Below are positions 1-12,726 of a DNA stretch of 64,000 nt, piece after piece (within the stretch, counting starts at the first letter, position 1; every line of letters begins with the position of its first letter). The DNA lies in NCBI GenBank assembly GCA_023653785.1, contig JAMKCH010001611.1:1-64000 (forward strand), read 5' to 3'. The position numbers and the translations under genes were made by a program. The notes under the pieces were generated by a model. That model saw only the letters and a list, made by a program, of their open reading frames with translations. It was not told the origin of the DNA and made no database searches. The stretch comes from Ophioderma brevispina (taxonomy: Eukaryota; Echinodermata; Ophiuroidea; Amphilepidida; Ophiodermatidae).

Positions 1-2096
1 AATTTCATTAATTTGCTAGTTTTTGTTGCATTTTTCTATTATATATAAAAAAATTTTTTTTCTTTCTTTTTTTCTTTCTTCAATTTTTTTTAGCTTACAC
101 AAGTAATTCTTGACAATTTTTTCCTTTCATATAATTCAAGTTAAATGCTTGTCTTCGACTTAGTTATAAACTGTTGGAATCAATGATTTGGCCAGCCGTC
201 TAATGTAACACAAAATCCCTGTGTGCGGAAAGTCACTGAATCGAGTGTCCTATTCTTACCGTTGGTAGCGGACAATGAGTAGGCGCCGGACTATAATTAC
301 TTGTACACCAACCCGGTTCCAAAGTGCGAACTTTGATTTTTCTTTCATTGATTCCTGTGCCATGCTTTTTAAAGGCATCGGACAATTCTGGATGGCTTGT
401 TGGTCGTTTATGGAATGTAAGAAGATTGGGCTTTTTTAATAATTAATGGTAATGCCGCCCTTAAAACAGATCCTTATAAGTAGTAAGCTTTGCCTAATTT
501 GGCAGTAATGAAGAAGGATGTAGCTTGATTATTAATTATCCCATCCTTATCCTTTCGCACCGATAGAACGCCCGAGCGTTCTGGGCAAAAAAAATATATA
601 TTCAGAGACTATTTTGTTATCTCACTTATGGAACATCAAAATGAAGTTTGGTATCATTTTGAAGTTTACTATAAGGTCCTTTTACAGCTTCAGGCAACAG
701 TTGACAGGAGAATGCATGTGGAATTGGCTGGGCTGAAGATCTAAGCCATGTTTTAGGTGAAATCTCAAAATGAAATCCGAAAATTAAATTATTTAGGGTG
801 CGACAGGAACGATCTTGGTTGGTGTCAGGAACTTCGTGTAGCCAATCATTGCTGGGTAAGTAATGCTGTTTCCCTTTTCTGACTTGACCAATTAAGGAAA
901 ATGAAACCTTCATGGGAGTGATCAGAAGTGTAGAAACAGTCAAAGAAAGAAGACCAGCGCTCCTTCTTTGAAATACAAATCACTGTGTAAATTGTCGTCA
1001 AAATCCATGGACGCAACTAGCGAGGCAAACTGTAACTCTTGAAGCCCCCAAATTGAAATCACAATCTAATTTGCTGTTCTATGCCAGGATTAATTTAAAT
1101 TCCTTTGATTAATAACGTTCCTTGAAAGGGTCTTAAGATCACCAGAGGAGACAGCTATGCCCCCCACACACAGCAGTCAAACCTCTCAACAAAGTTAGCT
1201 GTGGCTACGGACTTTGGGTGGTTTCTTACCCTTGATCCGAGTTTCCCTTAGCTGAAAAAGTGGGGTTTTTTCGTGTATGGAAATTGTAACTTCCCCTCCA
1301 GCTTTACACGGCTCTTAGGTCTCAGTCCACACCTTATTCGGGGGCCCAAATTGCTTAATAACGTGTCACATGGTTTCCAGTGTCAAGCTCGCTTTCACAG
1401 ACGTTTTCTCCGAGGAATTACACTCTTCGGTTCCCCCCTGCCTCTTAAGTGGATTGTTTGTACCTTCCTATTAATCCTTATTCTGGTGTATGTTTTTCTT
1501 GATAGTTTCTGATCCATATTGCAATTTGCCCTTAACATATGCTGACTTAAATTGCTCTAAAATGATGTACAGCGGAGTCTGATAACGAGTAATGGGGAGA
1601 TAAGAAGAGAGGAGAAGAGAGACTATATATGTGTGGTATATTCTGTGTTTTTTTTTGTTTGGGAATTTGGGCAGTAGATAAAACTCGCTGTGAACCTACT
1701 TAAGTCTAAGGAAGAGAAAACCCTATACGTTGTGCAAGTGAGCTCATAGCGTTGGTGCGTGTAATCCAAGTTGTTTGTATTATTTTGTAGAAAAAAATGT
1801 TGAATCATGTTATATAGAATTAAATATCTTACAAGCTGAGAAAATAATGTAACACTGTCTTAATATTTCTTTCTTTTAAGGCACACCGATGGGAAAATGT
1901 CATTCATTCTGATAAAGTGTAACCGTCTATATTGAACAAAATCTGCAATTCTTCAGTCTGCGACATAAACAGGCATGGTGACTTAACTTATGCAGAAGAC
2001 AGTCGTGCCGCATGTAATATTTGCTTGCGACTATAAAATATTCATACCTAGATACAATACTGTAATTATTCAAAAACAAGTAGCGTGTTATTTCTC
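1..2096. other. intergenic stretch, no gene recognised
   Basis: AT-rich sequence with a T-rich low-complexity patch near 45-90. Open frames reach at most 105 codons (943-626 on the minus strand), show no familiar motif, and their codons look no different from the surrounding sequence. I see no splice-bounded exon, RNA gene or clear mobile-element end here. Confidence 0.5.
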
Positions 2097-2546
2097 TAGA
2101 GGCCGGTAAAAATCTTAATGCCACAAAGCATGGGACTATCTGTTGCAGAGATTGACTGATTCAGGTTAAGCCATGCGGTACACAGCTTCTGTGATTACAA
2201 TTCAGGGATCATTGCAACAGTACTCAATGTAAGTTCTTTTTTCTCTCTTTCTTTTTTTTTTCTTTCTCTTTTTTTTTTATTCTTTCTTTCTTTCTTTCTT
2301 TCTTTCTTTTTTCTTTCTGTTCAACCGCATGAAAGAACATGGCCACTAGTGTTTAGGGTTTTTAACTTTTTTTGCAACAAGTCCTCGCAGGACCACTTCC
2401 TGGGATGTAATCAGGCACTACATTCTTTAGAAACTATTGATTAACGCTGCTTTACTTTGATTTGGGCAAACTATACATGAGCGTATCCAGTCCTTCGGAG
2501 GGGACATTTACATGGAGAATCACATCACAAATGTAAATCGGAGCCA
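2097..2546. repeat. tandem duplication, copy 1 (short (TTTC)n)
   Basis: This block starts with tagaggccggtaaaaatc and ends with gtaaatcggagcca. It recurs almost letter for letter at 2744-3266. The offset is 647 bp at the left end and 720 bp at the right; the 73-bp difference lies almost entirely in the internal TTTC tract (about 2226-2319 here). Outside the tract only single-base differences are visible, so the duplication is recent or the tract was mis-sized in assembly. Confidence 0.9.
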
Positions 2547-2743
2547 AAAAAAAAAAAAAAAAAAAATTATGATAAAAATAGAAAATGGCAGCCATTTTGG
2601 ACGCCATCTTGGATTTTGGAGAGAGCTCCAGTGGGATTTTTGGGGACTTTTAGTATGTTATTCTACTGATATTCCTGGACCTATCCTGAAAAATTCAGCT
2701 TGTTATCAGCTATTTCCAGGTTAAAACTAATGCTCTTGGCCTA
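2547..2743. other. spacer between tandem copies
   Basis: Begins with a poly-A run (to about 2566). It carries a perfect inverted repeat, AAAATGGC-a-GCCATTTT, at 2582-2598, followed by a similar ggacgccatcttgg. The poly-A directly at the copy 1 boundary could be a retroposon tail or the breakpoint of the duplication. No coding potential is seen. Confidence 0.5.
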
Positions 2744-3266
<523 letters not shown>

Positions 3267-5543
3267 GTTTGGATAACAATAAATGGAAATTCCTGGCTGT
3301 CTCAACCCGTCCTGAAAGAAACCGGGGCCCCATTGGAAAGCAGCGTATGAACTCTGAATTTTCTACACAGGCTATTAGACATAAATTAACTTAGAGTGTA
3401 TTTTGCCATTTGAGTGGATTCAAGCCGGTTCTTAATTTAGCACTATGTATATACGAGTATATTGCTATATATTATAAAATTCGGGATGAAAGTAATTGTG
3501 AATTTGGTAAAATAAAGTTATTATGTAGCCATCATTTAAAATGAAGAAATTAGCCACACCAATTTTTTGTTCTTTTGGGTGGTGGTGGTGGTAAAAGGCA
3601 ACTTGGTATTGAAACAATATATGTCCCAAAAGTGGCAATTATATAGACTTTTTATTTTACTGGGGGAGGGCTGGAGACCAATGATCGAGGTTGGCGGATA
3701 TTTACATCCTACTTACAACCGACACTGCATAATGATCTACTTAAAATTGCCGCCGTGTATGGTACATCAAAGTCAAAGGTAGACAGTGGTTGCAGTTATA
3801 GTCGCATATTTTTGATGGAATCATCATTCTTTTTTACAAATTTGCGAATACTTATTATTGCGGTTTCTTTTTCATACCGAAATGAATTGTCTTATTCGGG
3901 TCGTCAGTTGGGCAGAACCTGTGGTATTCTAATATAGTTTAATATTCCCACTGCAAAATCTAAATGGAAATTTATAGCAACATTTCATTTTCGGCAAATT
4001 TGTCAACAGCTTAACATGCAATTATGGTGTAAAATGATCGTCAGTGTGCTTCGAGCATTAACTAACCATCGTCTGTACTTTAGATTAAAACTGTAATGTC
4101 AAATACCATGTTTTGACAGCTGTTCATTATTGTAAAACAAGCCCTGACGTTAGTGATAATGAAATTATACTCGAAAAACAATGGGATGAACCGAAGTGTG
4201 ACTCAGAAATGATGCAGTTGTAACATAATTATCGTTTTACATCTCGGAAAAGCAATTATGTAATTGAATGACGTGTTAAAACATTTTTTTCTTTTTATAC
4301 ACTTTCATAGAATAACGTACGTAGAAACAAAAAATATCGGTTTGCTTATGTGTTTGGGAGATCTTGAAAATGGTTCTCTTAGTCCCCGAGACTTAGGAGG
4401 CTATACATACATCCCACAAGTCCATTTACTGCCATTATCGTCGTTTTAGACTGTTCTCTACAGCAATTGCTAACTTAGAACCTACTTTTACCAAATCTGT
4501 TTTAGGTCTCCAAAGTATCCCATGAGATATTTCTTGTGAACTAGCAATCAATAAACAACTATTTAATTAGTTTTGAAGAAACTTCCTTGTTTAATCTCCA
4601 AATGATTATAGACTATTGACAATACTTTGCATAATCATAATATATTACTGCATACAATTAAATGTTTTAATAAGCACTGCATAGGAGAAACGTGATCTCC
4701 TGCTAAGTCACATGATATCATATCATATTACCGACTTCTGGATTCACGAAATGAATGTTCTTTTTACATATAAAATGAAAATGATTAATAGGCTTCTAGT
4801 AAAACGTCTTTCGAAATAAAATAAATAAAGATGCTCTAATGGTCGTTAAGTGGAATGCTTTTACAATGCGCGAGGTTATAATAACTTAGTTACATTCAGC
4901 TTTCGATAATTTTACATACATTTGTGGCACATCATACCGTGAAATTATATGATATATAAAAATTAGCTCAAAATAGAAATATGGTCTGAGAATAATGGGT
5001 CAACTTTTAACCCATATGCCCATCCGATCATCCTGTCTCCGAAATCTGTTGGGAAATCTAGTACTGTGTCTGGCATGACAGTGCGTATTATCTTAGAGTT
5101 AAAAAATACAAGCAAATGTCTGATAGTTAGCGACACATAATTTAGGATTCAATCTTGTGAGAAGAAGTAACACCAGACGGTCTGAAATCCATGAATACTG
5201 AGATATCATCTATATATATAACATGCGTGCGTGTACACATATTTTTCTAAGTATGTTCAGAAAATTATGAAACTTACTCATTGATAACACAGCATTTGTA
5301 TCAATATGAGGGTTTGATCATCAAACAACATACATTAGAAACCTGTGTCTGTCCTGAAAAGACGGGTTCGCACATACATACCTTTATACATGTCAATAGT
5401 GCAGGTTAGATGAAATGACTCGGTCGACTTTAAAGTCGACTTTGGTCATGATTTGCCTACTTAGAAATGAGTCCACACAAAGATGTTATCATCTCTGGTT
5501 ACTACCAGTGGTGATTCACCTCTTACGCGTAAATATTTCCTAA
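3267..5543. other. intergenic stretch, no gene recognised
   Basis: AT-rich, with no frame longer than about 71 codons and no protein resemblance. It contains a perfect palindrome (listed separately at 5423). I see no transposon end or RNA gene. Confidence 0.5.
5423..5440. repeat. 18-bp perfect palindrome
   Basis: GTCGACTTTAAAGTCGAC reads the same on both strands. A shorter related core, CGACTTTAAAGT, occurs in both segmental copies near 18464 and 36238. It could be a protein-binding dyad or chance; nothing nearby decides. Confidence 0.6.
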
Positions 5544-5690
5544 GGGCACGAGTGGTCTAGTGGATTTAGCACTCAACCCACGTGCAAAGGTTGTGAGTTC
5601 GAGCCCAGTTGCGAAAAATGTGTTGTGTCCTTGAGAAAGTATCCTTGTGGTATGTTTTTCAACATGAGTGGAATAAATTTAAAGTTTGAC
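5544..5690 (+). mobile_element. tRNA-derived SINE
   Basis: The head (5544-5613) resembles a tRNA gene. It has an A-box-like tggtctagtgg (5553-5563) and a B-box-like gagttcgagccc about 32 bp downstream. The body that follows (gttgtgtccttgagaaag) matches the widespread SINE core in which a 'cttgagcaaggcac'-type motif follows the tRNA head. Related but diverged bodies occur at 26.2, 27.4 and 46.5 kb in the opposite orientation. The 3' limit is uncertain; an A-run then C-run at 5719-5747 may mark its tail. Confidence 0.8.
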
Positions 5691-8600
5691 CCCGTGCAAA
5701 CTATTGGTAGCAGATCCCCAAAAAAAAAAAAAAATTTCCCCCCCCTTAAGGCACCATTTGAGGCACTTAACAGGCCGACTCAGAGATTTCCCGATGAGGC
5801 GCCTCAAATTTTCAAACAAATTGTGTTTTGTTTTGTCATGTACTAATCTTTGTCCTACACTATCACTGTGTAAAAGCTAAGCTAAAATCGAAGTCCTTCA
5901 TATCGCAAATCACAACTTTGTTTAACATTTCCGGATCCGGAAGTTTTTGTTATACACAGTATCCTATGGCACCTGTTATATACACATAATGTTAGCTCCT
6001 GCATCAAAACGAAAATTCCGATTCACCTCAAACTTTGTGAATTGTACATTCTAGGTGACTATATTTAGTTCTAGTTGTACTATTATTAAATATATAGTTT
6101 TTTTAAAAAAATTATATTCATAATCTTGAAGTCAGAACTTAAGAATCACGTTTTAAGAGGTTCCTTTCGGGCTGTATACAGATTGAATCACTCAGAACGA
6201 TTGCACTTGAGATGTGTTACAAAACTAGCTCCCACACTATTTGCAACGTGCATGGAAGTAAACAAAATTACCTAACCTTGCTACTAAAGGAATGTCTGCT
6301 TACATTTCTGTAATATAACGTTAACAAATACGCTACGGAGGAGCGTTCAAGAACAAAGGAGAAATCCCCCTGGAACAAGGTCAAAGGTCAAATAGGTCCT
6401 CACTTTAATCAATAGACAGGCCTTTTTATCCATGATTTCACGTGCAATCAAGCTTTACTCTGATTGCATCTATTAAAAGTGATACGAGCAATGGTAATTA
6501 ATTCGTTTATCGCAAACCGTCGAAGCGTTAAACTCATTCTTTTAAAATATTCATGTCTGCTATTTACTTCGTGCAATCCACATGGGAGACTTCCTCGCCG
6601 ATAAATCTTTCGCTTTATAAAGCTCATGCAGTTGATTACTACTGCGTCCCTTGATGAATTCGGACTAGACGCAGTCTTGAGAGAAGTCATTTTATAAGAG
6701 CTTAACCGTCCCACTTTTGGAAGATGTCATTCCGCTTGATGTTAGTAATACTGCCTTTACGGGTATCTTAAAGTAGCAACCTTACCCGAAGGAGTAGCTG
6801 GCATGGAGTGTTACATTGTAGTACAGTCAAGTCACATTTGTAATGCGATTTGGAAAACCCACGTCGGATGTCGCGATTGGTTTCGAGACTGCTTGCTTTT
6901 TGGCTTCGTGTCCTTTGTTTGAACCACCTGGAACAGGCCAGTGGGCAGATTATGAAAGGGCACATTATAATCCATGTGCACATTCTAATGCTGTCCGATT
7001 GCAGGTGACTCAAAGAATTGTAAACCGACAGGCAGGTAGTTTCGACACTGACCAAGTGCGGCAAATGCATCCTTTTTGTATGCATTATGATAATTATAGA
7101 AGATTGGGAGAGGATCGGGGATGGAGGGGGAGTTCACCCCATTGTGAGGACGGCACCCCCAATATGGGTTTTTTTAGCTTCTGGCTACCTGAAGGTTACT
7201 TTGTTCATGCCAGTTTTGGGTATTTATAGCAACTGCGGTCACTTTTTTTCAAAAATTTATACCTTTATGTTTAAAATGTAACCCTAAAAGGCCCCGGGGG
7301 ATTCCGCCCCCTCGACATTTTTGTCGGCATTCTCACCATTTGTTATTTTTCACGCCGGAACTACATGACTTTTTCTTGAAAAGCCTTGCGCTCGATTGAA
7401 GATCAGTTTGAACAAAATCAGACCTACGGTAATGACGCGGCGCAGCGTTATCGCGCACTGCGTGCGAAGAACAAGCTACTTCCCATTGAAATTACAAGGA
7501 ACAGAAGAAATCCAAAAAAAAAATCGCATATCTCAGGAGTCCAAAGTTGATAGCACGAAAAGGCAAGCGCTGTTCGTAATGTTCTCTCGCATGTGATGGT
7601 GGGAATTTAACACCGATTAAGGGGTTCCTTCAAAACTCAACCGCTGGGTGACTGGCGGTTCATAACGGTTGAATCGTGTTTGATTGTTTAGAAAAAATAG
7701 AAACACGATACAATCGGAAAGATCGGGTGGAAAACTGGTAAGGAACCGGTGGTTGAGGTTTGAAAGCCACTCCTAACTGCCACTATATTAAGTTCTTACA
7801 GGCTTTTTTTGTGGGGAAAATACAAAACAAAAGAAACAAAAGAAATAAAATCAAATTGAGATGCACTCTTTGCATGGAATAGGCGGAATTGCTTTGATGC
7901 CTTGATGTTGAAGAGAAACATGTTCAGGATTTAAAACCTTCAACCACCAATTTACAATTGTTTCAAATGACCATATCCCCCATGCCAGACCAAATATCTT
8001 CCTATTTCGTGGTGTATTGTAAACTCTGTTTCATTAAAGGTCATCATGTATCTCTCTCTCTCTGTTAGCATATTCGGTTTGTGTGTCTCTTTATTTTTAG
8101 TTGGCTTTTGATTCCGCTCTTCTTTGTTTGCTAACTATTTCTATTTTCGGGCTTCATGTTATTGATGCTGTTTCTGTCGGTAGAAAGTAATAATTATCTT
8201 TAGCTGATATGATAGAATTAGCGCGGTTAAAGGAAATCTATTATGCCTAAGCATTATAAGAATTTAACTCCCACCTTACTTAAGAAGACGAGGAGAGGAA
8301 TGGTTTCCGCTCATCGGGTCTCAACCCCCGTCGTAAAACTTTGACCTGTTGCGTTCCAATGACAAGGGAAAAACATCCCATGCCAGACTGCGAGTGGCAT
8401 TGGCTTGTAATAGCGGGGGACCAGCTTAAAAAAATTCAACAGAAACATTTTGTTTTGTTTCCATATTTACAGGCAACAGGAATACAATATGTAAAGAAGT
8501 CTAAAAAGTCAACAATGGGAACTGTAAAAAGGGGGTAATTTTCTATAGGGCTCAAAAGTACAACAGGTCAAATTGAAACCTACACAAAACTTATCCTTCT

Positions 8601-8816
8601 GGATCATGGGATTAAAAAAAGATATATTTACAAATGTTAACTGTTCATGAGGGATTAAGTGGTGCAAAATAATTACTCTCGGTGACTGGAGACCGTGGGC
8701 CTAATATTTTAACGAGAGATCCGAATCCCCCAGACACCGATGGGGATGTATTTTGCACCGTTTCACGAATACAGAGACGTCAATAGTGTTTGATAAAATA
8801 TAACTATACGTGTAGA
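5691..8816. other. intergenic stretch, no gene recognised
   Basis: Contains one isolated plus-strand frame of 128 codons (6843-7229). It has no recognisable domain and an overlapping minus-strand frame of similar length, so I do not call it a gene. A short (TC)n run lies at about 8050-8062. GC-rich inverted stretches (ccccgggggattccgcccc, about 7293-7311) hint at another small repeat. Confidence 0.45.
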
Positions 8817-9347
8817 TAAAAACTGTCAGAAAAACGTTTATTTGGGGCATGTGGACTTTGGAGGAAGAAGTTATGCCCATTTTGGTAGACACTTTAAAAA
8901 TTCCTGTTGGCCCCATTTTGAGCCAAAAAAAAGATGCATGCATCGTTTACATAGCGTAAACATGGTCTTCGGCAGTGGTTTGAGTAGTAAAAACATTTAA
9001 CACCAAATTTATTGTTTAAACAATAGAAGGGTGGGAGAAGAATTGAAGGATTATAAAGAAAGAATATCCCGGGAGATTACAAAGAAAATGCTAATTGAAA
9101 CAATGTTCAATTTCCAAATAAGAAAGTCAAATGGCTGGTTTAAGACCACAGTTTACTTTGAGTACAAACTTTTGCCAGCTTGTCTGGCCAAAGGTGATGT
9201 TGTCCCACACGGGGCCCGCTCCTGCTGTTTTGGTATCCCCTTTGTGGGTTGGGTTGGGGGTGGGGTCAGGAAGCCTCCCGAATTTGTCTCGTGTCTGCCC
9301 TTTTCGCATCGTCGGCTTGAGTGCCAGTCGCCTGTGGCGGCACAAGG

Positions 9348-9371
9348 TGACGTCAGGAACCTTACAGCCAA
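9348..9371 (+). promoter_or_regulatory. CRE + CCAAT pair (candidate promoter)
   Basis: A perfect CRE palindrome TGACGTCA (9348-9355) is followed about 12 bp later by agccaatgag, an ATF/CREB-like and NF-Y-like arrangement often seen in proximal promoters. It lies inside the GC-rich island. No transcript start or downstream gene can be shown. Confidence 0.25.
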
Positions 9372-10215
9372 TGAGGCTTCCCGATCGCGTTGTGTTTTGG
9401 GTTCTGGCGGGAAGGTGACAGCCTTCGATTTTCGGCAGAGAGCAAGCCAGTGTGACGTGTGTGAAAAAATTTTGCTCTTACTTTTGCAAGAAGAATTACC
9501 CTGCGGACATAATCTTGATGACCTAAACCTAAATGCTCGCTCCTCATGGAAAGAATGGCCATCCCGGGGCACAGCCGAGACCTGGAAGAGGCTCATTTGG
9601 GGGAAAAAATGTAGGTTTGTCGAGTTTCTTCACGGGCCATGCCAGCTGAGTAGTAGAGGGTGGATTGGTTACGGGGGGGCCACGCTGTGGCCTCCCCAGT
9701 GAGTTCGATCGTTCCTGAGCGTCGTGTTGTTTGTAGCATTCCAGTTGGGTCGTTTTTAAGATTTTGCACTTACGGGCGTGTCGTATCTTTGTGCCTGCTG
9801 GGGTGGTTATGAGGGGTTTGTGCTGTTTCCATAGAGCTAAATAAATAAACTTCAAGGGGAAAGATTTGGCAGGCTTTGCCGGGCAAAAAAAGCCGTTGTG
9901 TTGTAAACTTCCGTTATAATGTGCGCCAGTCTGCAAGAGACGGGGTTTTCACTTCCAAAAAATTTTCATGCATCAATTGGGGCCTTGTCAAGGTGCCGTG
10001 GCCGTAGCCTTATTTACTGTGTGGGTTTCCCATTGGCTTAACACTAGTTTAGGTGGATAGGGGCCGTCTGTTTGCAGAAATTCCGTTTTTCTCCTCCCAG
10101 ACTGCTGGTCAAACCCCCCCTTTACGTTCTCGAATATACAGTCGATTCCCAAACTCTAGCGTGAGCACATTATGGACTGTGTGCGAGCAGTATGGGCTAA
10201 GGTGGGTACCGTTGG

Positions 10216-10665
10216 GTGTGGATGAGGCGTTTTCCCGAGCCCGGAAAAGGGGTGGGGTGGGACGTCCAGCACAGGTTCGTGAAAACCCGGGAGAATCTGC
10301 ACGGGAAATTCCCAAAAAGGCAAGTATCGATTGTGCGTGGGTTTATGTTGAGGCTTTGTTGGCTGTTTCCAAAGCGAGTGGAAATGCCGTGTGTAATTAA
10401 TAGTACTGGGTTTGAAAAAGATTTAAGCGTAGGGGCCCTCTTACCCGGGGATTGCTTGGTGAAAGTCGGTAGACCGATGCTGGTTGGCGATAGTCCCGAA
10501 AGAGTGCATAGTCTAGTGGTTTGTTTGGGTTTCGTGTTCAAAGCGCGGACGAATAGGTTTAGGTTGGGAAGTTTTGGAGTGATTTTTTTTCTTGGTATCA
10601 TGGTTGTGCTTTCAATCGTGGGGTTGCGTCAGCGTTACACTTGGGTTCATCAGAGAATAATGTAG
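10216..10665 (+). CDS. hypothetical open frame with a C-terminal hydrophobic segment
   Basis: A 149-codon frame in the GC/GT-rich island, not recognised. Residues about 119-134 (GVIFFLGIMVVLSIVG) form a plausible single membrane helix. It is preceded by Arg/Lys-rich sequence (KARTNRFR) and followed by a short basic tail (LRQRYTWVHQ) before the stop. The first Met is arbitrary because another frame (10053-10400) overlaps it with similar length, so a frameshifted longer frame is possible. Against it: an equally long antisense frame, a locally high GC content that lowers stop frequency, and no homology I can name. Treat as unproven. Confidence 0.15.
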   Translation: MWMRRFPEPGKGVGWDVQHRFVKTRENLHGKFPKRQVSIVRGFMLRLCWLFPKRVEMPCVINSTGFEKDLSVGALLPGDCLVKVGRPMLVGDSPERVHSLVVCLGFVFKARTNRFRLGSFGVIFFLGIMVVLSIVGLRQRYTWVHQRIM

Positions 10666-10719
10666 CAATGTAGTAATGATAATTAAATGGGTGTGTGGTT
10701 CTGGTTAGGGGAATAAAAT

Positions 10720-11020
10720 AAAAGATAAATAATTTTAAGAAAACATTTTTAAAAAAAAAAAAAATTAAAAAAAATCAAAAAAAAAAAAAAAAAAAATAAA
10801 AATATTGTTGTTTTCTTAATATTTAAATATAAAATCATAAAATAGTGAAATGAAAATAAAATAGGTTGATATAATATTACTACTGGGTGTTTGGTCTCCT
10901 GGGTAACAGGAGAAAATTAAATAGATGAATTTATCTAAAAGTAAAAAAAAAATAGGGATGTAAAATAAAATAAATAAGATGGTTAAATAAAATGGTCAAT
11001 AAAATAGGTCAAATTTATAG
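10720..11020. repeat. A-rich low-complexity zone
   Basis: Runs of A broken by T and short aataaaata units, within the GC-rich island. It could be a decayed poly-A tail with subsequent slippage. It holds an internal 'tctcctgggtaacaggag' inverted motif at about 10893-10911. Confidence 0.6.
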
Positions 11021-11204
11021 TGGGTGGTATGTGAGGGGCATGGAGGTGCCTTCATGTTTGTCTGCAGCTGTCCATGTTGGGTTCTTTCATTAAAATAATT
11101 TGTAAGCATATGGATAATAATAACTATAATTTAGGCGAAAGTATTTAGCGGGCATAACAGGCATCAACTCCCGGTGTGGCTCCCTCAAGCTGTTGATCTC
11201 ACAC

Positions 11205-11228
11205 GGGGGGGGGGGGGGGGGGGGGGGG
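11205..11228. repeat. 24-base poly-G run
   Basis: Uninterrupted G on the plus strand. Other long G/C runs occur at about 25811, 42120, 42985, 57024, 58386, 61244 and 62627. Such runs can form quadruplexes and are also prone to length error in assembly. Confidence 0.85.
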
Positions 11229-12358
11229 TTATGCCAGGGCTTGCACTCCGTGATCTTCGCCCTTGAGTGCGGGTGGTGTTTTTTGGGGGAAGGGAAAATG
11301 GCAGTAGTAGTAGCATCAGGACTCATTTTCCATATGGTTTGGGTTGTGTTGAGGCAGATTCCGTCTTATGAGGGAGTTGGTCTTGGAGCTGTTTGATTCG
11401 AGTCAGAGGCGCTTAGTTGAAAAAAGAGAATGTGAAGTCTAAGCCTGTGCGGATGTTTTTGGTTGTGAGGTGGACTCGCTCGTCAGAGGGGAGTAGCTTG
11501 AAACTGGGATGCTTAGACAAAAATTCTTGTGGTTGTGATGAGATCAAGGGGAGTGTTGTGAATTGGCCCTGTAGTTATGATGAATATCGTGCGTATTTTG
11601 GTGGTATTGTTGAGATGGGCATGTGGCCTGTTTGTGTCTAGTAATGGCATTGCGGTTTACACTGGTATGTAATGTATTGCTCGCTTGCCAGCGTCCACGA
11701 ATTCTGGGCTGTGGAGACCACCACATTTGTTTGTGTTGGTCAAGGCCCCTCTGGGGACAATCAGCAAGATCATGGTTTTAACCTACAACGGACCTTTGAG
11801 CCAAGTAAACCATTTAGAAGGTTTTGTATTCGCTTAAAATAACAGTGCGCTATTGACAGTTAAGTTTTAATTCCAATTTATTACAGAAAACTGTAGCTTT
11901 GGTTCTTCTCGTAATTTATGGACGCTTGAGGTATACTTATTTGTGCAAAATAATACCTTAGAGTTGTGAGTATATGAGTGATTTCCATAACTGCTCTTTG
12001 TGATTGAACAGGGTAAATTAATTGGTTGAAGATATTTACTTAGAATTATGTTACAAAATAGGACCGGTTTTTTTAAACTATATATTTTTGTCGAGAAACA
12101 ATCGATACCATCTGAAATTGCATGTGTGAATTGTCTTTCAGTAACGTCAAGGTCAGTCTCTCCGCATTGTAGGCTAAAAGTGGCCAAACCGAAATTTTAA
12201 GGTATCTGACCGCAAAATTGACTTTTCTGAACCCAAGTCCGAAAGACACCAAATAAAATCGTTTGATAGGCAGGTTTATCTCTGGTAAACAACCCAAAGC
12301 AACATTCAAGCAAATAACTTTTAAACTTTGAAATAAAAAATCTTTCCGGATGTAGGGT

Positions 12359-12726
12359 TTTTATTGACATAACAATTGTATTTCTGTTATTTGGAAAAAC
12401 TTGCCAAGTTTAGTCAAGATCAGCTGCCACCGCAAATCAAGTCTGAGCTTGTCTGGTTTTTTCAATTCAATCGTGGCTCTCTCCCCCACAAAATTCTGAC
12501 TGCTTCTTAGACATTTGATTTGTTTACGATATTAGCACTATCTACGACATCGAGATTTTTTCCATTCTGAAGTAAAAATTTCAACCGAAATTACTTAGGC
12601 GGTGAATGAAAATTTAAACACGCATAATATCAAGCAGACGAAATGATCGATGCAGTGTCAAGGTCGAGTCGTGAGGGTCAGATTCAATCACCTTGAGGAC
12701 GGGCGTTGGATACCAATGCAGGGAAA
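12359..12726. other. unique spacer before segmental copy A
   Basis: No gene or repeat recognised. Homology to the copy B locus begins at about 12727 (atggcaggaataagtgaat), so this stretch lies outside the duplicated unit. Confidence 0.5.

Larger units (their letters stand above)
9170..11765. other. 2.6-kb GC/GT-rich island inserted in P1
   Basis: Composition changes abruptly from about 35% to roughly 50% GC, with a strong G+T bias on the plus strand, then an A-rich low-complexity zone at 10720-11020. P2 has no counterpart, so this is an insertion relative to that family. It holds the densest overlapping open frames of the window (9031-9702, 10053-10400, 10216-10665 on plus; 9596-9153 and 10601-10197 on minus), none recognisable. 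A CRE and a CCAAT box sit at 9348-9371 and a polyadenylation-like aataaataaa at about 9840. It could be a decayed retroelement, a captured host fragment with promoter, or foreign DNA. Confidence 0.6.
8817..12358. mobile_element. P-family inverted-repeat element, copy P1 (left-truncated, split)
   Basis: Two stretches, about 8817-9169 and 11766-12358, align in order to the 1.09-kb element P2 at 19094-20181. Shared anchors include the region around agcgtttacatag, a 'gagccaag' block, 'ttccaattt-ttcagaaa' and the right end ggatgtagggtttttattg at about 12343-12360. P1 lacks the left terminal repeat, so it is truncated at about 8817. Its middle is replaced by a 2.6-kb GC-rich island. No transposase frame is visible in either copy, so the family is non-autonomous or only decayed members are present. 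Length, shared right terminus and collinearity are direct observations; mobility is inferred from P2. Confidence 0.7.

Noticed and set aside
6843..7229. 128-codon frame as a possible exon
   Set aside because: No domain, an antisense frame of similar size, and no supporting splice context beyond a chance 'ttgcaggt'.
9170..11765. LTR retroelement or mitochondrial insert
   Set aside because: No pair of direct terminal repeats, no recognisable pol, and none of the conserved mitochondrial rRNA or protein motifs were found.
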